A DNA stretch of 64,000 nucleotides from Actinomortierella ambigua (GCA_016098155.1 JAAAJB010000070.1:23035-87034); one strand, 5' to 3'. Positions 1 to 12,693 are shown, counted from the stretch's first letter. Notes: generated by a model not told the origin, from the sequence alone. Numbers and translations: made by a program.

Positions 1-23
1 TTTTTTCCTAACAATCTCGTCAG

Positions 24-226
24 GCTCTTGCAGGAGTTGAAGGGACATACGGAACATTTCACTATGCGTTGGGGACAGATCTGGTGGCACGGCAGGCAGT
101 GGACAAACGCTTCGAAGGAAACGTGTTCCTAGTCGCCATCGGCTCTTTGAAGCCATTGCGGGTACTCCTTGGGCAGCGACATCTGGAAATGAAGGGGGAC
201 AAAGGATGTGAGAAGACAAGAAGAAG
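24..226 (+). pseudogene. possible 3' exon or remnant of an unrecognised gene
   Basis: The window opens with what looks like an intron end: a CCTAAC branch-like site followed by TCGTCAG at 17-23. The next 67 codons are open in one frame and have a protein-like composition (VEGTYGTFHYALGTDLVARQ, then KRFEGNVFLVAIGSLKPLR). A GTAATG donor-like site follows at 227 and a TTATTAG acceptor-like site ends at 278. Joining these gives only a short tail with a stop at 316. A separate acidic open stretch at 297-401 carries the repeat EADAPR twice but needs a different splice phase. I do not recognise the family. It could be the last exons of a gene left of the window or a decayed copy. Confidence 0.25.
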
Positions 227-401
227 GTAATGGTTATTTAGGGCTCGAGGAGTTTCGCTCTCGTAGCTTGTTTATTAGGCTCCAAAGGCGGAGGAGATGG
301 GGGATGACGATGAGCTGATCGAGGCTGATGCTCCAAGAGAGGCTGATGCTCCTAGAGATACTGATGATGATCCACAAAGAACAACAATGCTTCAGAAATG
401 A

Positions 402-2133
402 GATTGACCCGCACGATGCGGCACTCTGAAGCCATGGCCATGCGAGGCATCTCCCAAAGTGTTAAAGGCCAGAATCACATGTATTCCGAAGCCAAATGCC
501 ACAAGGCTTTTGGGAGGGAAAGCAGCATCGGTAGTGTGCCTATGAATGGTGCTCTTGATTCGATTTTCTTGAAGAACATTATCTAGGACACTGTACAAAG
601 GAAATAAAAATAGGGACATGCCTCCTCACGACTTTGCAACTAGAAGGGTATTTTTCAATGGAGATCGAAGACGATTTTTCTTGGATAGAACGTATGGCAC
701 ATCTTGAAAAAATTTATTGCTCACTCTCTCACTCTTTAGATTGCTCGTTGGCACCTGTTTTACGTTGCTAGCAAGGATAACTGCACATTTGAACAGTCAG
801 CCTTTAGCATTTGATCCAAAGCCAAGGCTGGATAGTGAAGGTACAGGCGCAGGACTCGTCCAGCGAGATGTGCTCCGGCGAGGTGCCCTTGACTCCACAG
901 CTAACTTCGCGTAGGGCAACTCAAACACGGTGAACTGTCAAACATAGGCTACAGTTAGCGCACTGAGATAATCGGTTGAAAGGAGGCAGTGGTTTTTGCC
1001 ATTAGAGGCTAAGAACTCTGCGAGGCAGTCGTGTGGCCATGGATGCTGCTGTCAACAGCAGCATCAACCTCCTAGCATTGTCTGAAGTGTGTCCTGAGTT
1101 CAAACGCCCTGGTGCCGTTGGAGCAGCTTTTGTAAAATTATCGGGTTCCGAAGACATCCCGCAGCTTGATGAGTCTTGTAGGATGATTCAGGGCTCTTAA
1201 CAGAGTCCTACACCTGAAGACATAGATCAGGTCTGGGAAGCCTGGGAAGGTGCCAAAGAGACAAACACGTGTGGTTTAACTATTCACCTCGTGCTAGTGT
1301 ACAAACCTTTGGGCGACGGGCCAAAGGCGTTCACTACTAATGTACTAAGCGCCCGGATCAGGCGTCGGAAAAAAAATAAGGTTGACCCCATTGAGGGGAG
1401 CTTCGTCATTTTCGCATCTCTCGTTGGGAGCCCGTGCAGGCATATTTATCCTGCCTTCCAGCAGCTTCAGGGATCGAACACATTTTGTAGACCCTCTCAT
1501 CACAACAGGTTATGTAGGGGCAGGGGAGATGTGGTTCTTCGAAACCGCTTCCTGACTGCTGTTCCACTGGTGAGAGTCCTCTAGAGAAGAAAGACTGATA
1601 AGCAGGTCTTGGGAGTACAGAGTTGCCCATCCCTTCGAAAGGGTTATGGTGCAGGACAGATATCGCATCGTAAACGAGGAGCCTAGTTGAACACAAGGGA
1701 GCAGGGTTCGGAGGTGTTTCGTTTGACAAGAGGCGTGATAGATGATGTTGGCTAAAGAATCGGAGCCATCGCGCAATGAATGATGTGAATGGCTCATTTC
1801 TCACTCGATGATATGATACTTCGAAACCAAACTACGTTTGTTGGGCCTCGCACACGTGCCCCCCGCCCGTTCCTCAATTGAAAAATGCTATCGTTGTTTG
1901 ATGGCAAAGATCCGAGTGCCACCAAAAACGCGATAAGGTGAAAATGGCAGATAAAAAAAATAATTATGATGTCATTGATCTTCAGAAGCGGGGTGATAAG
2001 ACTTTCTCTTACACACACTCTCTTTTTTGCATTTGGCCATCATTCCGTTTTTTTAAACCCTTTTGTATATATTCTTGTTTTCTCTGCATCCTTTTTTTTT
2101 CATTATTTCTCATCATTTCTTCATTCACGATAT
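402..2133. other. region with no confident gene; broken open frames
   Basis: Only short frames are visible here. The longest coherent one runs from 1006 to 1584 on the plus strand. It is open except for one TAA at 1198 and would encode about 190 residues with no family I can name. The last 200 bases before 2134 are T/C-rich and form the leader of the trehalose gene. Confidence 0.4.
1006..1584 (+). pseudogene. candidate pseudogene frame interrupted by one stop
   Basis: From an ATG at 1039 the frame reads 53 codons to a TAA at 1198. It then stays open in the same frame to 1584. The stretch on either side of the stop looks protein-like (FKRPGAVGAAFVKLSGSED before it, PTPEDIDQVWEAWEGAKE after it). 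One stop in an otherwise open 190-codon frame is what a recently inactivated gene would look like. Chance cannot be excluded and I recognise no domain. Confidence 0.2.
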
Positions 2134-5100
2134 ATGGCTCCATCGTCAACAACCTCCAAAGAAATGTCGTCTGTCGCCACGTTCCACTCGTCGTCTTCCA
2201 CACATTCGCTAAGCGTACCTAAGGCCGTCTCCTTAACCGAATTGCCAGAGACGGCCCAAATTGTCTTGTCCGAGAAGCCGCGCCTGATCAATGTCACTCA
2301 TCAGATTCCATACGCTGTGACCCTCATCGAGCGCATCTCTCCTGGCGGAATCTCCTCTCCCTCCAACCGCCGTACGTCGTATATTTCTACACCGCGCCAT
2401 GCATCGGTCGACGAGTCCGCTTCTGCAGCACCCTTGGCGTCTGAAGAGGTGAAATCTAATACCAACCCGCCGACGACCCCGGCGTCGAGCCACGACATCA
2501 ACGGTTCCAAGGCTTCTTCAGCCAAGGCCTCAACGAACGGCGCTTGCGCCTCTTCAACTGCCTCGTCGACAACACCAGCACACCCCGATGGCGATCTGAT
2601 TCTGGAAAGCCGTCGTGGCCATTCAGCACTGTATTCAGGAATCAAGTCGCTCGAGAAGGACTTGGAGACGATCCAGATCGGCTGGGTCGGTGAGCTGGCG
2701 GATCAGGATGGCTATGTTGTCCCATCGAAATGCCTCACTGACAGCCACAAGACCGCGATCAAGCAAAAGCTATGGGAGAAGGAGAAGGTCGTTCCCATCT
2801 TTCTGGAAGATGCTCGTGCCGCGGGCCATTACGAGGGCTACTGCAAATCTGGTAAGAGCATTATTTTTTTTTTCAGTCAGCCTCGTGCTTCCACATGGGA
2901 GGGGGAGGGGAGGGTGTAGAGGGAGGAGTGGAGTGAATTATATCGGACAATCGAGTAGAGGCCCAGGACACCGAACACGACAGAAAAAAAAATGAGAAAG
3001 AGAGCGATCTATCGGGCCAATGGACGCCGGTGCTTCTCTCGCTCCTTCTTTGTCCCTCTCTCTCTTTTGGATGGTTTGGGACAAACGTGAATGTGGTGGA
3101 TTCCAACACGATCGCCCTGATCATGCGCACCTGGTTCACGGACGAGGACAAAGAGACAGCGAGTGACACACATACAGACAGTGCTTCCAACACCACATTC
3201 ATGCACCATTACCACAGGGGCCTCTTTCACCAGGTGGTGAGCTTGTTAGACCTCTAAGCCGCCTCACATTGACGTTCTCACTCTTTCTCTCTCCCACCCC
3301 CCTTCCCCATCCATTACCTCAACTGCCCGTCAATAAGGGAGGAGGGAAGGAAGGAGGGGGAAGGAGGGAGAGAAGGGGCGCGCGAACGGACAATCATGAC
3401 GATCGATAGTGGAGAGTTGTTGTAGGACCTGGGCGAGAAAGGGGAAGAGAGAGAGGGAGAGAGAATGAGTGCGCGAGAGCGAGAGGGGGGAGGGACGCGG
3501 GGGAGGGGGGGGAGGACAAAGTTCGGGCAGGGGCAGCGAAACAATGATATCAGCCTGAGAGAATGACAAATGTACCGTACCTTGTTAATGACCTTTTTTG
3601 CCTTCTGTTTTGTTCGCATGATGTCTCAACAACGCCCTGTTCCTGTGTGCCTGTGTCTGTGCCTCTGCCTATGTCTGTGCCTGCCTGTACCTGACCTGTG
3701 CCCCTACCCTACTCGCCCGCCCTTGCCCCAATTTTCCCATTAGTTCTGTGGCCACTCTTCCACTATCTCTTGTGGGACGAGGCCACTGATGGCCGTATCG
3801 AAAAGAAGAACTGGGACGACTACGTCTTTGTAAACCAGCAGTTTGCCGATGCCATCGTCCAACAGTACCAACCTGGAGATATTGGTAAGTCCTACATCGC
3901 AATTGGGGGAGAATTTCTGCGCCACTCCCTGTCATTCATTGTCTTTGCTGCTTTCCCACATAAATGGGGGAGAGAAAGAAAGAGGGACATTGTTACTCCA
4001 GCACCATGGTGTGCTGTGAAGAAAAAAAAACATGAACTGACATTGTTGTGTTGCTTGTGTTCACAACTACTTTAGTTTGGATTCATGACTACCATTTGTT
4101 GCTGGTACCACATATGCTCCGCCAAAAATTACCTAGCGCCGCCATTGGCGTTTTCATTCACGCTCCGTTCCCATCCTCAGAGATCTTCCGCTGCCTGCCC
4201 AGTAAGCAAACCCTACCGTTGTTATTTTTGTCTCTTGCTCGATCGGTCGTGTAAATGCCTGGACAAGACGCTCTTCCGGATCTCACTAACCCACTTCCTC
4301 TTTTTCCTCTCTTTTGCTTCTTTTTGATATCATCCATGTGTGTCCATAGAACGAGTCGAGGTTCTGAATGGTATGTTGGGCGCGAACCAAATTGGCTTCC
4401 AGGTAAGACGACATGCAAAGGAACAGAGACGCCCTCCCCCCTAGACAAATAATTTGTGTTAGCTGAAACTTTACTACTCTAATTCACATGCAATTTTAGA
4501 CGTACTCGTACGCACGACACTTCATCAGCTGCTGCACCCGAGTCAACGGCTATGAGTCTACACCACGCGGCGTTGATGCCCAAGGATCAACCGTCTGGGT
4601 CGGCACGTTCCCTATTGGTATTGACGCCGAACGAGTGGAGCGTCAACGTAAATCCCCAGGTGTTTTGCCCAAGATGAAGGCTATCCGAGAGACTTATGCA
4701 GGCAAGCGGATCATTGTTGGGCGAGACAAGCTGGACCTTGTCAAGGGAGTCCAGCAAAAGCTGCTGGCCTTTGAAAAGTTCCTGAGGGACTACCCTGAGA
4801 AGCAAGGGCAAGTGGTGCTCATCCAGGTCACATCTCCGCCTTTGGTTGAGAACCCCAAGCTGGAGGCCAAGATTGCTGAGTTGGTGGCCCACATCAACGG
4901 TACCTACGGCTCGCTCAACTTTACGCCCGTCCACCACTATCACCAGCACATTGATCGTGATGAGTATTATGCGCTGCTGTCGGTGGCCGATATCGGACTG
5001 ATCACGTCGGTGCGCGATGGCATGAACACGACCTCGCTTGAGTACATCATGTGCCAATCCGAGCATCACGGCCCCTTGATCCTGAGCGAGTTTACAGGCA

Positions 5101-6718
5101 CTGCTGGCAGTCTCGGAGGCGCACTCATGGTCAACCCATGGGACTACCAAGGCGTGGCCAAGGTCATCAATGATGCGCTTAATCTTTCTGAACAGGACAA
5201 GAAGACTCGTCATAGCGTGAGTGGCTGATCTTGTCGTATTTTGTATCCTAACAGCTCAACAAGATTGTGAGAGTTGATTATGGTGGTTGACCTAACCCCC
5301 CCCCCCTTTTTTCTCTGTTTTAGCAACTGTTGAAGCATGTCCTTGCTCACACTGCCCAGTTTTGGGCCAAGAGCTTTATCTCGGAACTCATTCTTAATGT
5401 TGGAACGTGGGACCAGTCCACACCCACACCGTACTTGGATCTAAGTGTCATCACCGAGAAGTACCATGCCGCGAAGAAGCGCCTCTTGTTGTTTGATTAC
5501 GATGTAATTTTTTTTCCTTTTGTCATTGTTGGGTTTGCGTTCCCCCCCCCTTCACATGAAATACTTCATCCATACTCACTTGCGCCCACTTTTCCGCTTT
5601 AATAGGGTACGCTGACGCCTATCCGCAAAACACCTGGTGCGGCAGTTCCTCAGGAGCACATGCTCAAGGCTCTGTCGGCCTTGGCGGCGGACCCGAAGAA
5701 CGTTGTGTGGGTGATTTCAGGCCGGGACCAAAAGGTTCTGGAGGAGTGGTTGGGCAGTGTGGAGAACCTTGGCTTCAGTGCCGAGCACGGATCGTTTATG
5801 CGGCAGCCGGGCAGCAAGAAGTGGGCGAACCTGACCGAGTCTTTGGACATGGGGTGGAAGAACGACGTGATTGAGATCTTTACGTACTACACGGAGCGTA
5901 CGCAAGGATCGTTTATTGAGCACAAGCGATCGTCACTGACGTGGCATTACCGGATGGCGGACCCCGAGTTTGGGGCGTTCCAGGCCAAGGAGTGTCAGAA
6001 CCATCTGGAGAATGCCGTGTTGTCGAAGCTGCCCGTGGAGATCTTGGTGGGCAAGAAGAATCTGGAGGTGCGACCGACGATTGTCAACAAGGGCGAGATT
6101 GTGAAGCGGCTGTTGGCCCAGCACCCCGATGTCGAGTTTGTGTTGTGTGCGGGAGATGACAAGACGGACGAGGACATGTTCCGCGCGTTGGCTACGTCGA
6201 AGAATGCGGCCCTGAATTCGACCACGACCACGACCACCGCCACTGCCTTTTCTGCGAATGATGATCATGCGGCGGCGGCTGATGATATGTACGCGGAAGA
6301 CTTGATTGCGGAAACGGCGGCCAAGCTTGCACAGGCGACGTTTGAGCAGTCTGCCAAACTGGGTGGCCATCTGCATCTGCCTGAGCACCACCATCATCAT
6401 CATGACTCGGGTCACCAGCACCACGAGGTCCCGAATGGCGGCAGCAGCAGCAGCAGCGGTAGCAGCGGTAACAGCAATAGCAACAATGGTGCAAGTGCAT
6501 CATCAGCGGCATCCTCAACAGTGTCTGGCACGCCTTCAACAGCCGCATCATTGGTGGCGATTGGCAACCAGGCGAATATGACCAGCCCGGGAGGCACGAC
6601 GTACTATTCGATCACGATCGGACATGCGCTCAAGAAGACTCTGGCGAACTGGCACGTGACTAGCCCAGAAGAGCTCATTCGCGTCCTTGGTATTCTTTCA
6701 GGAACCATCGACTCTTGA
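2134..6718 (+). CDS. TPS2: trehalose-6-phosphate phosphatase, TPS2-type (GT20 plus HAD phosphatase)
   Basis: Dephosphorylates trehalose-6-phosphate in the cytosolic trehalose synthase complex. Exons: 2134-2851, 3744-3884, 4076-4201, 4350-4402, 4500-5216, 5324-5503, 5606-6718. Every junction is GT-AG and in phase, giving about 1015 residues. The GT20 domain starts near residue 50 and includes HDYHL (290-294), GRDKLDLVKG (420-429) and RDGMNTTSLEY (518 on). The phosphatase half has the HAD nucleophile motif DYDGT (643-647), split across the last intron, and GDDKTDED (from 828). The Arg usual in the synthase RLDYIKG motif is Lys here, which fits a TPS2-like subunit with a weakened synthase pocket. 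A His/Ser/Ala-rich insert of over 100 residues interrupts the phosphatase domain after GDDKTDED. I chose the ATG at 2134 over an upstream in-frame ATG at 1966, which would add a hydrophobic stretch encoded by T-rich leader. Intron 1 is long (892 nt). Confidence 0.93.
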
Positions 6719-7985
6719 AGATGCATGGGGTGGAAGCAAACAAACAAAACAAAACAAAAACAAACAAACAACAACCATATCAACAATAACAAAATTGTAG
6801 GGATGTATGGTGTGGGGCGTATTACCATAGATGTCATATAGTTTTTTTCCTTTTTTTTTTTTACACTCCATCTGTACTTTTGAAAAACTCGTCGCTATTG
6901 AAAGCTACAGCGGCATGGGATGGAAGAGGGGAGTGTGCATTGTTGTTGGGTCCCACCCTACCCTTGGAGTCAAACAAGCCCCTGACACAAAAAGGTTTCT
7001 ACTCAGGGCAGGCATGAGAAAAAAAAAAGTCGTGCGGGATAGAGCCAGGCACTGACATACGAGAGTACAGTAGCACCTTTCCCGAGAGAAGAAAGGGGGA
7101 GGATCTGTCAAGAAGGGAAGTAGAAAGTCGGCTTACATTTTTTTTTTCTTTCTTGGCCACGTTGGGGGCAGGGTCCACTCTCTGGCTGCATCTTTCATCG
7201 AGGACCTTCAAACACGAGGAGCCCACAATTTTTCAACACTTTTCATGTTGCAAAGGATACATAGGTCTAGACAACTTTTATATTTTGGGGTGGAAGACCG
7301 TTGAGATTGTGGGGTCTTTCTTCTTTTGTTGTTAACAATGTTATTCTCCGGTTTTAAGATACTAGAGTTTGAGTGGTGTCCGGAGCTTTAATCCATTGGC
7401 CTTCGGCCAGGGCGGAGAGCAAGGAGTTGTCCGACCCCAATCGGGAACATTACATATGCACTGGGCCGAACAGAGTCAAAAAGTCATGAAGGATGCAGGA
7501 CGGTTGCATTAAGTAGTGGCTAAAGACGACTTATAGAGACGCCGCTTGTACACTTCTTTCTGTCGAGGATTGATGATCTTTGCATCTGGGGAGTGAAAAA
7601 ATGATGAAAAATATGCGTCATATTCCTTTGAGGCACTTTGTTTTTTTCTCACATCTTGTGCATGTCCACCTCCGCCAGGATACCAACAAATGGCGCGTAC
7701 AAATGTTGATGCGTTCCACATCCTCCTCGAGTTCCTCGAAATACCACAGAATATAGAATGTATTTTTTTTTTTTTTTGAAAATGAAAATATATTACACTG
7801 TTGATTCATTAACAAGGTCGTGCGTGAAAATCCTAAACGACATGCAATGGGGGGAGACTGATGAAACGAACTGAACAAAGAAACGACAACGAGGAGAGGG
7901 GAGAAAGGTGGTAAAAAAAACTCTGAGAGGGGGGTAGTTGAGGATCTTAATCAAGTCCATGTCCTGTTATTTTTTTTTGGGACAT
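6719..7985. other. convergent 3' intergenic region
   Basis: This lies between the 3' ends of the trehalose gene (+) and aconitase (-). It is A/T-rich near both stops (a CAAACAAAAC run at 6740-6775, poly-T tracts at 6848 and 7138). No frame looks coding. It presumably holds both 3' untranslated regions. Confidence 0.5.
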
Positions 7986-10900
7986 TTATGCAGAGTTGGC
8001 CTGAGCCCTGGCCTGAGCCTTGGCAGCCATCTGGTTCAGGGCCGAACCGAACTTGAACCACTGGATCTGGTCAGAGTTGAAGGAGTGGTTCAGGGTGATG
8101 TCGAGCTCGGCACCAGTGGGCTTCTTGACGTGCAGGGTCAGGGGAACGCCCTCCTGGAAGGTGGTCAAGCCACGGATCGAAACCTTGTCAGCGGGGTCAA
8201 TCTTCTCGTAGTCGGCAGGGTTAGCGAAGGTCAGGGGCAGCAGACCCTGCTTCTTGCAGTTGGTCTCGTGGATACGAGCGAACGACTTGACGATGACGGC
8301 AGCACCACCCAGGTGGCGAACCTCGAGGGCAGCGTGCTCACGGGAGGAACCCTCACCGTAGTTCTCGTCACCAATGACGACCCAGGGGATGTCGTGGGCC
8401 TTGTAGTCACGGGCAACGGCAGGGACAGCGTCGAACTTGCCGGTCAGACGGTTCTTGATGCTGTTGGCCTCACCGTTCTCAATGTTGATGGCACCGATCA
8501 ACATGTTGTTCGAGATGTTGTCCAAGTGACCACGGAACTTGAGCCAGGGACCGGCCATCGAGATGTGATCGGTCGTGCACTTGCCCTTGACCTTGATCAG
8601 GACGGGGATGTCCTCAATGTCCTTGCCATCCCACTTCTTGAAGGGCTCCAGAAGCTGGAGACGGTTCGAGGTGGGCGAGACAGCAACCTTGACCGAGCTC
8701 TTGTCGGTGGTGGGGGGGACATAGGTGTCCTCACCGGGGTCGTAGCCGCGGGGAGGAAGCTCGTTGCCGCTGGGGTCCGAGAACTTGAAGGGCTTGCCAT
8801 CGGCACCAATCAGAGTGTCGGTGATGGGGTTGAAGGTCAGGTCACCGGCAAAGACCATGGCAGTGACAAGCTCGGGCGAGGCGACGAAAGCGTGGGTCTT
8901 GGGGTTGGCATCGTTACGACCAGTGAAGTTACGGTTGTACGAGGTAATGATCGAGTTGGGGGTGCCCTTGGGGACATCGGTACGGTCCCACTGACCAATG
9001 CAGGGACCGCAGGCGTTGGCAAGGACGACACCACCGGCCTCGTTCATGATACCCATCTGACCATCACGCTCGATGGTGGCGCGAATCTGCTCGGAACCAG
9101 GGGTGATGGTGTAGATCGACTTGGCCTTCAGACCGTGATCCAGAGCCTCCTTGGCAATCGAGGCCGAGCGCGACATGTCCTCGTACGAGGAGTTGGTGCA
9201 CGAACCGATCAATCCGACCTTGAGCTCCTGAGGCCAGTTGTTCTTGATGGCAGTCTCCTTGAACTTGGAGAGGGGAGTGGCCAGATCGGGGGTGAAGGGA
9301 CCGTTGATGTGAGGCTCGAGGGTGTTGAGGTCGATCTCGATGACCTGGTCGTAGTGGGCACCCTCATCGGCGCGCAGGTTGTGGGCAAAGTTGTTGGCCC
9401 AGTTGGCAATGTAGGGACGCTTGGTGGCGTTCAGGTAGTCAGCCATGCGCGAGTTGTAGGGGAACATGGAGGTGGTGGCACCAATCTCAGCACCCATGTT
9501 ACAGATGGTGGCCATGCCCGTGCACGAGAGATGGTCGACACCGGGGCCAAAGTACTCGACGATGGCACCAGTACCACCCTTGACGGTAAGGATACCGGCG
9601 ACCTTCAGGATGACGTCCTTAGCGGAGGTCCAGCCAGACAACTTGCCCGTGAGACGGACACCGATGACCTTGGGGCACTTGAGCTCCCAAGGAATGTCAG
9701 CCATGACATCGACAGCATCAGCTCCACCGACACCGATGGCAACCATGCCGAGACCACCGGCGTTGGGGGTGTGGGAATCGGTACCGATCATGAGACCACC
9801 AGGGAAGGCATAGTTCTCCAGAATGATCTGGTGAATAATACCGGAACCGGGCTTCCAGAAGCCGAGACCATACTTGGCGCACGAGGAGGCCAAGAAGTCG
9901 TAGACCTCACCGTTGATGTCCTTGGCACGGCTCAAATCCTTGACACCACCCTTCTGGGCCTCAATCAAGTGGTCGCAGTGGACGGTCGAGGGGACGGCAA
10001 CGTTGGGGAGACCAGCCGACATGAACTGAAGCAGAGCCATCTATTTGGTTGGTGGTTGTCGGTTTGTGACCATGTTCCGAAACACAAAGAGTCAGTATTT
10101 TTTTTGTCTTTCCCTGATCAATTGACTTTTTAGATTTCTCTTCCCATCAGCAGATCAGATATGGTGACCACCCGAAGCCGGGGTCGGATCAAATAATTTA
10201 CCTGGGCGGTGGCATCCTGGCAGGCAACACGATCGGGGCGAAGCTTGAGGTAGGACTTGCCACGCTCAATGACCTGGTTGTGAGCATCGTCCAAGTGACC
10301 ATAGACGACCTTCTCGGCAAGGGTCAGGGGGTGGTTGAGTCTGGAGAGAGGCAGAAGGTTCAAAGACAGGAGCAACAGAACAGCCGACGAGAAAACCAAA
10401 GATACCGACAAGCGACATTATCATATGCGAGGCACACGATGACGGAGAAGGAGGCGTACGGAAACGGATCGAAAGTAAACAGCAAGAGGTTTGTCCAATC
10501 ATATTCGAGAGCAGCCCAGCAGAGAGCAAGAATAGAGTTTGGAGAGCACGAAGAGTGGGGGTGAAGGACATGCGATCAAGAGGGATGTTTTGTTTTTGTG
10601 TTTGAGAAATCAGTGGACACGAAGACCGAGAGTGGAGAATTGAGGGATAAAAAAAAATTGAGCGCTGTTAGAAATCCCATATCGAGAAGTGTATCCTGAT
10701 CGTGATCATAATCATGCATGCATGCTATGAGAACTTGCCTCTTGCGGACAATGGAGAGGTTGTCCTCAATACGCTGGTAGTTGATGTACTGGTCCTTCTC
10801 CAGGTTGGACATCTGGACCTTGACGCCAGTGGCAGCCTGGGCGGCGAAAGTACGGCGGATGGGGGCCTTGACGCTGACGGCAGCAGCAGCCTAGAGGGGG

Positions 10901-11640
10901 GGAGAGATCAGCAAGGAACAAATAATAGAGGGAGGGAACGAGATAGCTGCACGTTAGTACAATCCATGCATGACAAAAGAACACGAACGCGCGACCCAAC
11001 ACACACGCGCTAAAGATTCCCCGAGAGAAGGATTGATCCTCCCACCACATCGGATCACAGTGACGCAAAAGACACACAATGGTATGAAAGGGGGGGGATG
11101 GTGGGTGGTGGGCTGGGCTAGGGCTGGCTTCCAATAGCGCTCTACCACGAAATAGAGCGTATTTGGCACTGCCGAGCCCTCCTAGCCTTTGTGGATAAAC
11201 ATACTCTCTCCTCTGTACTTGAGACGAGAGGAGAGTTTATCATATCGACATCTGAACGAACACAAGTGCGTCGCCGTATGGAGTATGCGGGGTAAGGTTG
11301 GCGCCTCAACCCAATCAAACAAAGGTTGGAATTGCCACAAATCACTGATTCAGCCATGAGCCGTCATTTGCATTGTGGTCGTGTGATTGATCTCCAGCCC
11401 CGTGCTGATGCCAACCCCTTCCTTCTCGCAAAAGAGTTTCAGTGTCGTGGCGCCACTGTCTCTCGGACTACAGTGCCGGTGTATCCGTGTGCGGAGGACT
11501 GATCCTGCTGCTCCGAAAGGGACAAGTGACTCGAGGAACACCGATCCTGAGCGAGATATATGGTGGCGAACATGGCATGCGAACCGGCAACCAAAGAGGC
11601 GAAAGATATTTACCTTCCACGAGGAACGGAGACCGAACAT
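7986..11640 (-). CDS. ACO1: aconitate hydratase, mitochondrial
   Basis: Interconverts citrate and isocitrate in the TCA cycle, using a 4Fe-4S cluster. Exons on the minus strand: 11640-11614, 10890-10739, 10340-10202, 10040-7986, giving about 790 residues, close to the yeast enzyme. The tiny first exon encodes MFGLRSSWK. The start of exon 2 adds a basic, Arg-containing, Ala-rich stretch ([12 protein letters not shown]), together forming a typical mitochondrial presequence. Conserved stretches include [39 protein letters not shown], the cluster cysteines in GSCTNSS (near 386) and ACGPCIGQW (near 449-452), and [10 protein letters not shown]. Intron 2 (10738-10341) starts with GC (AG/GCAAGT) and ends CCAG. 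A GT donor cannot give the conserved [12 protein letters not shown] junction. Codons end overwhelmingly in C or G, suggesting high expression. That bias also creates a long open antisense frame that is not a gene. Confidence 0.96.
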
Positions 11641-12363
11641 TATGTATATGTATTATGAGGAAGGATGAAAAGGGAAGAAAGGCCTGAAAGGAGGAGTGGA
11701 GTGGAGAGGGTAAGGTGGGAGGAGAAGAGGGTGGGAGGGGAGGGTGATGGTGATGGAGGGGGGCTTTCTGTCTTCAGGAGGAACAGATGTAGAGAAGAAG
11801 AAGAAAAAAAAAGGGAACAGGAAAAAGCGAGGCGCGGTGATGAACACTTTTATACGACCTCGGAGATCCTCCTCCGTCGATACGGCCTAACAACATCATC
11901 GAACAGAGTTTGATTCGGAGGACAAATTTGGCGCGGGCCATGCAAAGTTGAGGGGCTCAAGTTGTCACCCTGCTGCTCAGCAACGTGAAATCAAGAATCC
12001 CGGCCCCTCCTCTCCGTCCCTCTCCCCCCTCCTCTCTCTCCCTCCTTCTTCTTCTTCTTTCTGCTGTTGCTCACATTTAGATGCTGGGTGGCAGCCATAA
12101 GTAGCGTAGCGTCGCACTATGTACAGTACTTGATAAGGAGAGAGAGTCACCAGTTCATCCCCAAAAAGCCGACTGCGTCGTCATTTTTTTTTCTTTGTTC
12201 GTCCGCCCTCGCTCCTCAATGCGGCAATGCGATGACAAGAATCGTCGCGACAAAGAGGGGGGACAGGTGTGCATTGTGGACCACCCTTTGTCGTTCTCGC
12301 CTTTACCCCGCATAATCCTATGAGCCCCTCTTGAGAAACGCAGATGTGTTTCGATAAAGTAAT

Positions 12364-12693
12364 ATGAATACTACTACTACTGTACTTGCCCATCTCCACT
12401 CCCCCTCCTTCCCTCTTTTCTCTCTTTCTCTCTCTCTCTCTTTCTCTCTTGGTAAGGATGATTACTCGCTTCACCCACAATGTTTGTGTGGAACACCACA
12501 GAGTGAAAGGACATTCTATGCCTGTGCGCATCCTTTTGCTGATCAGACGAGCTGTCAACCCGCTCTCACTCAAAGCATGCTTTATGACTTTTGGGGATGT
12601 GTTGAATGTACATCTGCTGTTGAACTTTTTTACTCCATGTATCTTGAATTGGCACATGACAGCGCGGTAAGCAAGGAAAATTCGGAAAAGTGA
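12364..12693 (+). other. orphan Cys-rich open frame, possible small gene or remnant
   Basis: An open frame of 109 codons. The first third is low-complexity (CT)n-derived Leu/Ser. The remainder contains a cysteine pattern, CLCGTPQSERTFYACAHP, then DQTSC and later FWGCVEC, loosely like a small zinc-binding module. It is flanked by two good donor-like sites (GGTAAG near 12452, GCGGTAAGC near 12667). I cannot name the family, and there is no clear leader or partner exon. Confidence 0.2.

Noticed and set aside
3030..3257. Open frame inside trehalose gene intron 1
   Set aside because: Residues on each side of the intron (CKSVLWPLFHY) are continuous in the family, so nothing is missing from the protein; the frame has no family match.
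7938..10133. 731-codon open frame on the plus strand opposite aconitase
   Set aside because: It is the reverse complement of a highly codon-biased gene, where C/G-ending codons remove antisense stops. Its Gly/Val/Asp/Leu-rich sequence matches no family and aconitase on the other strand is unmistakable.
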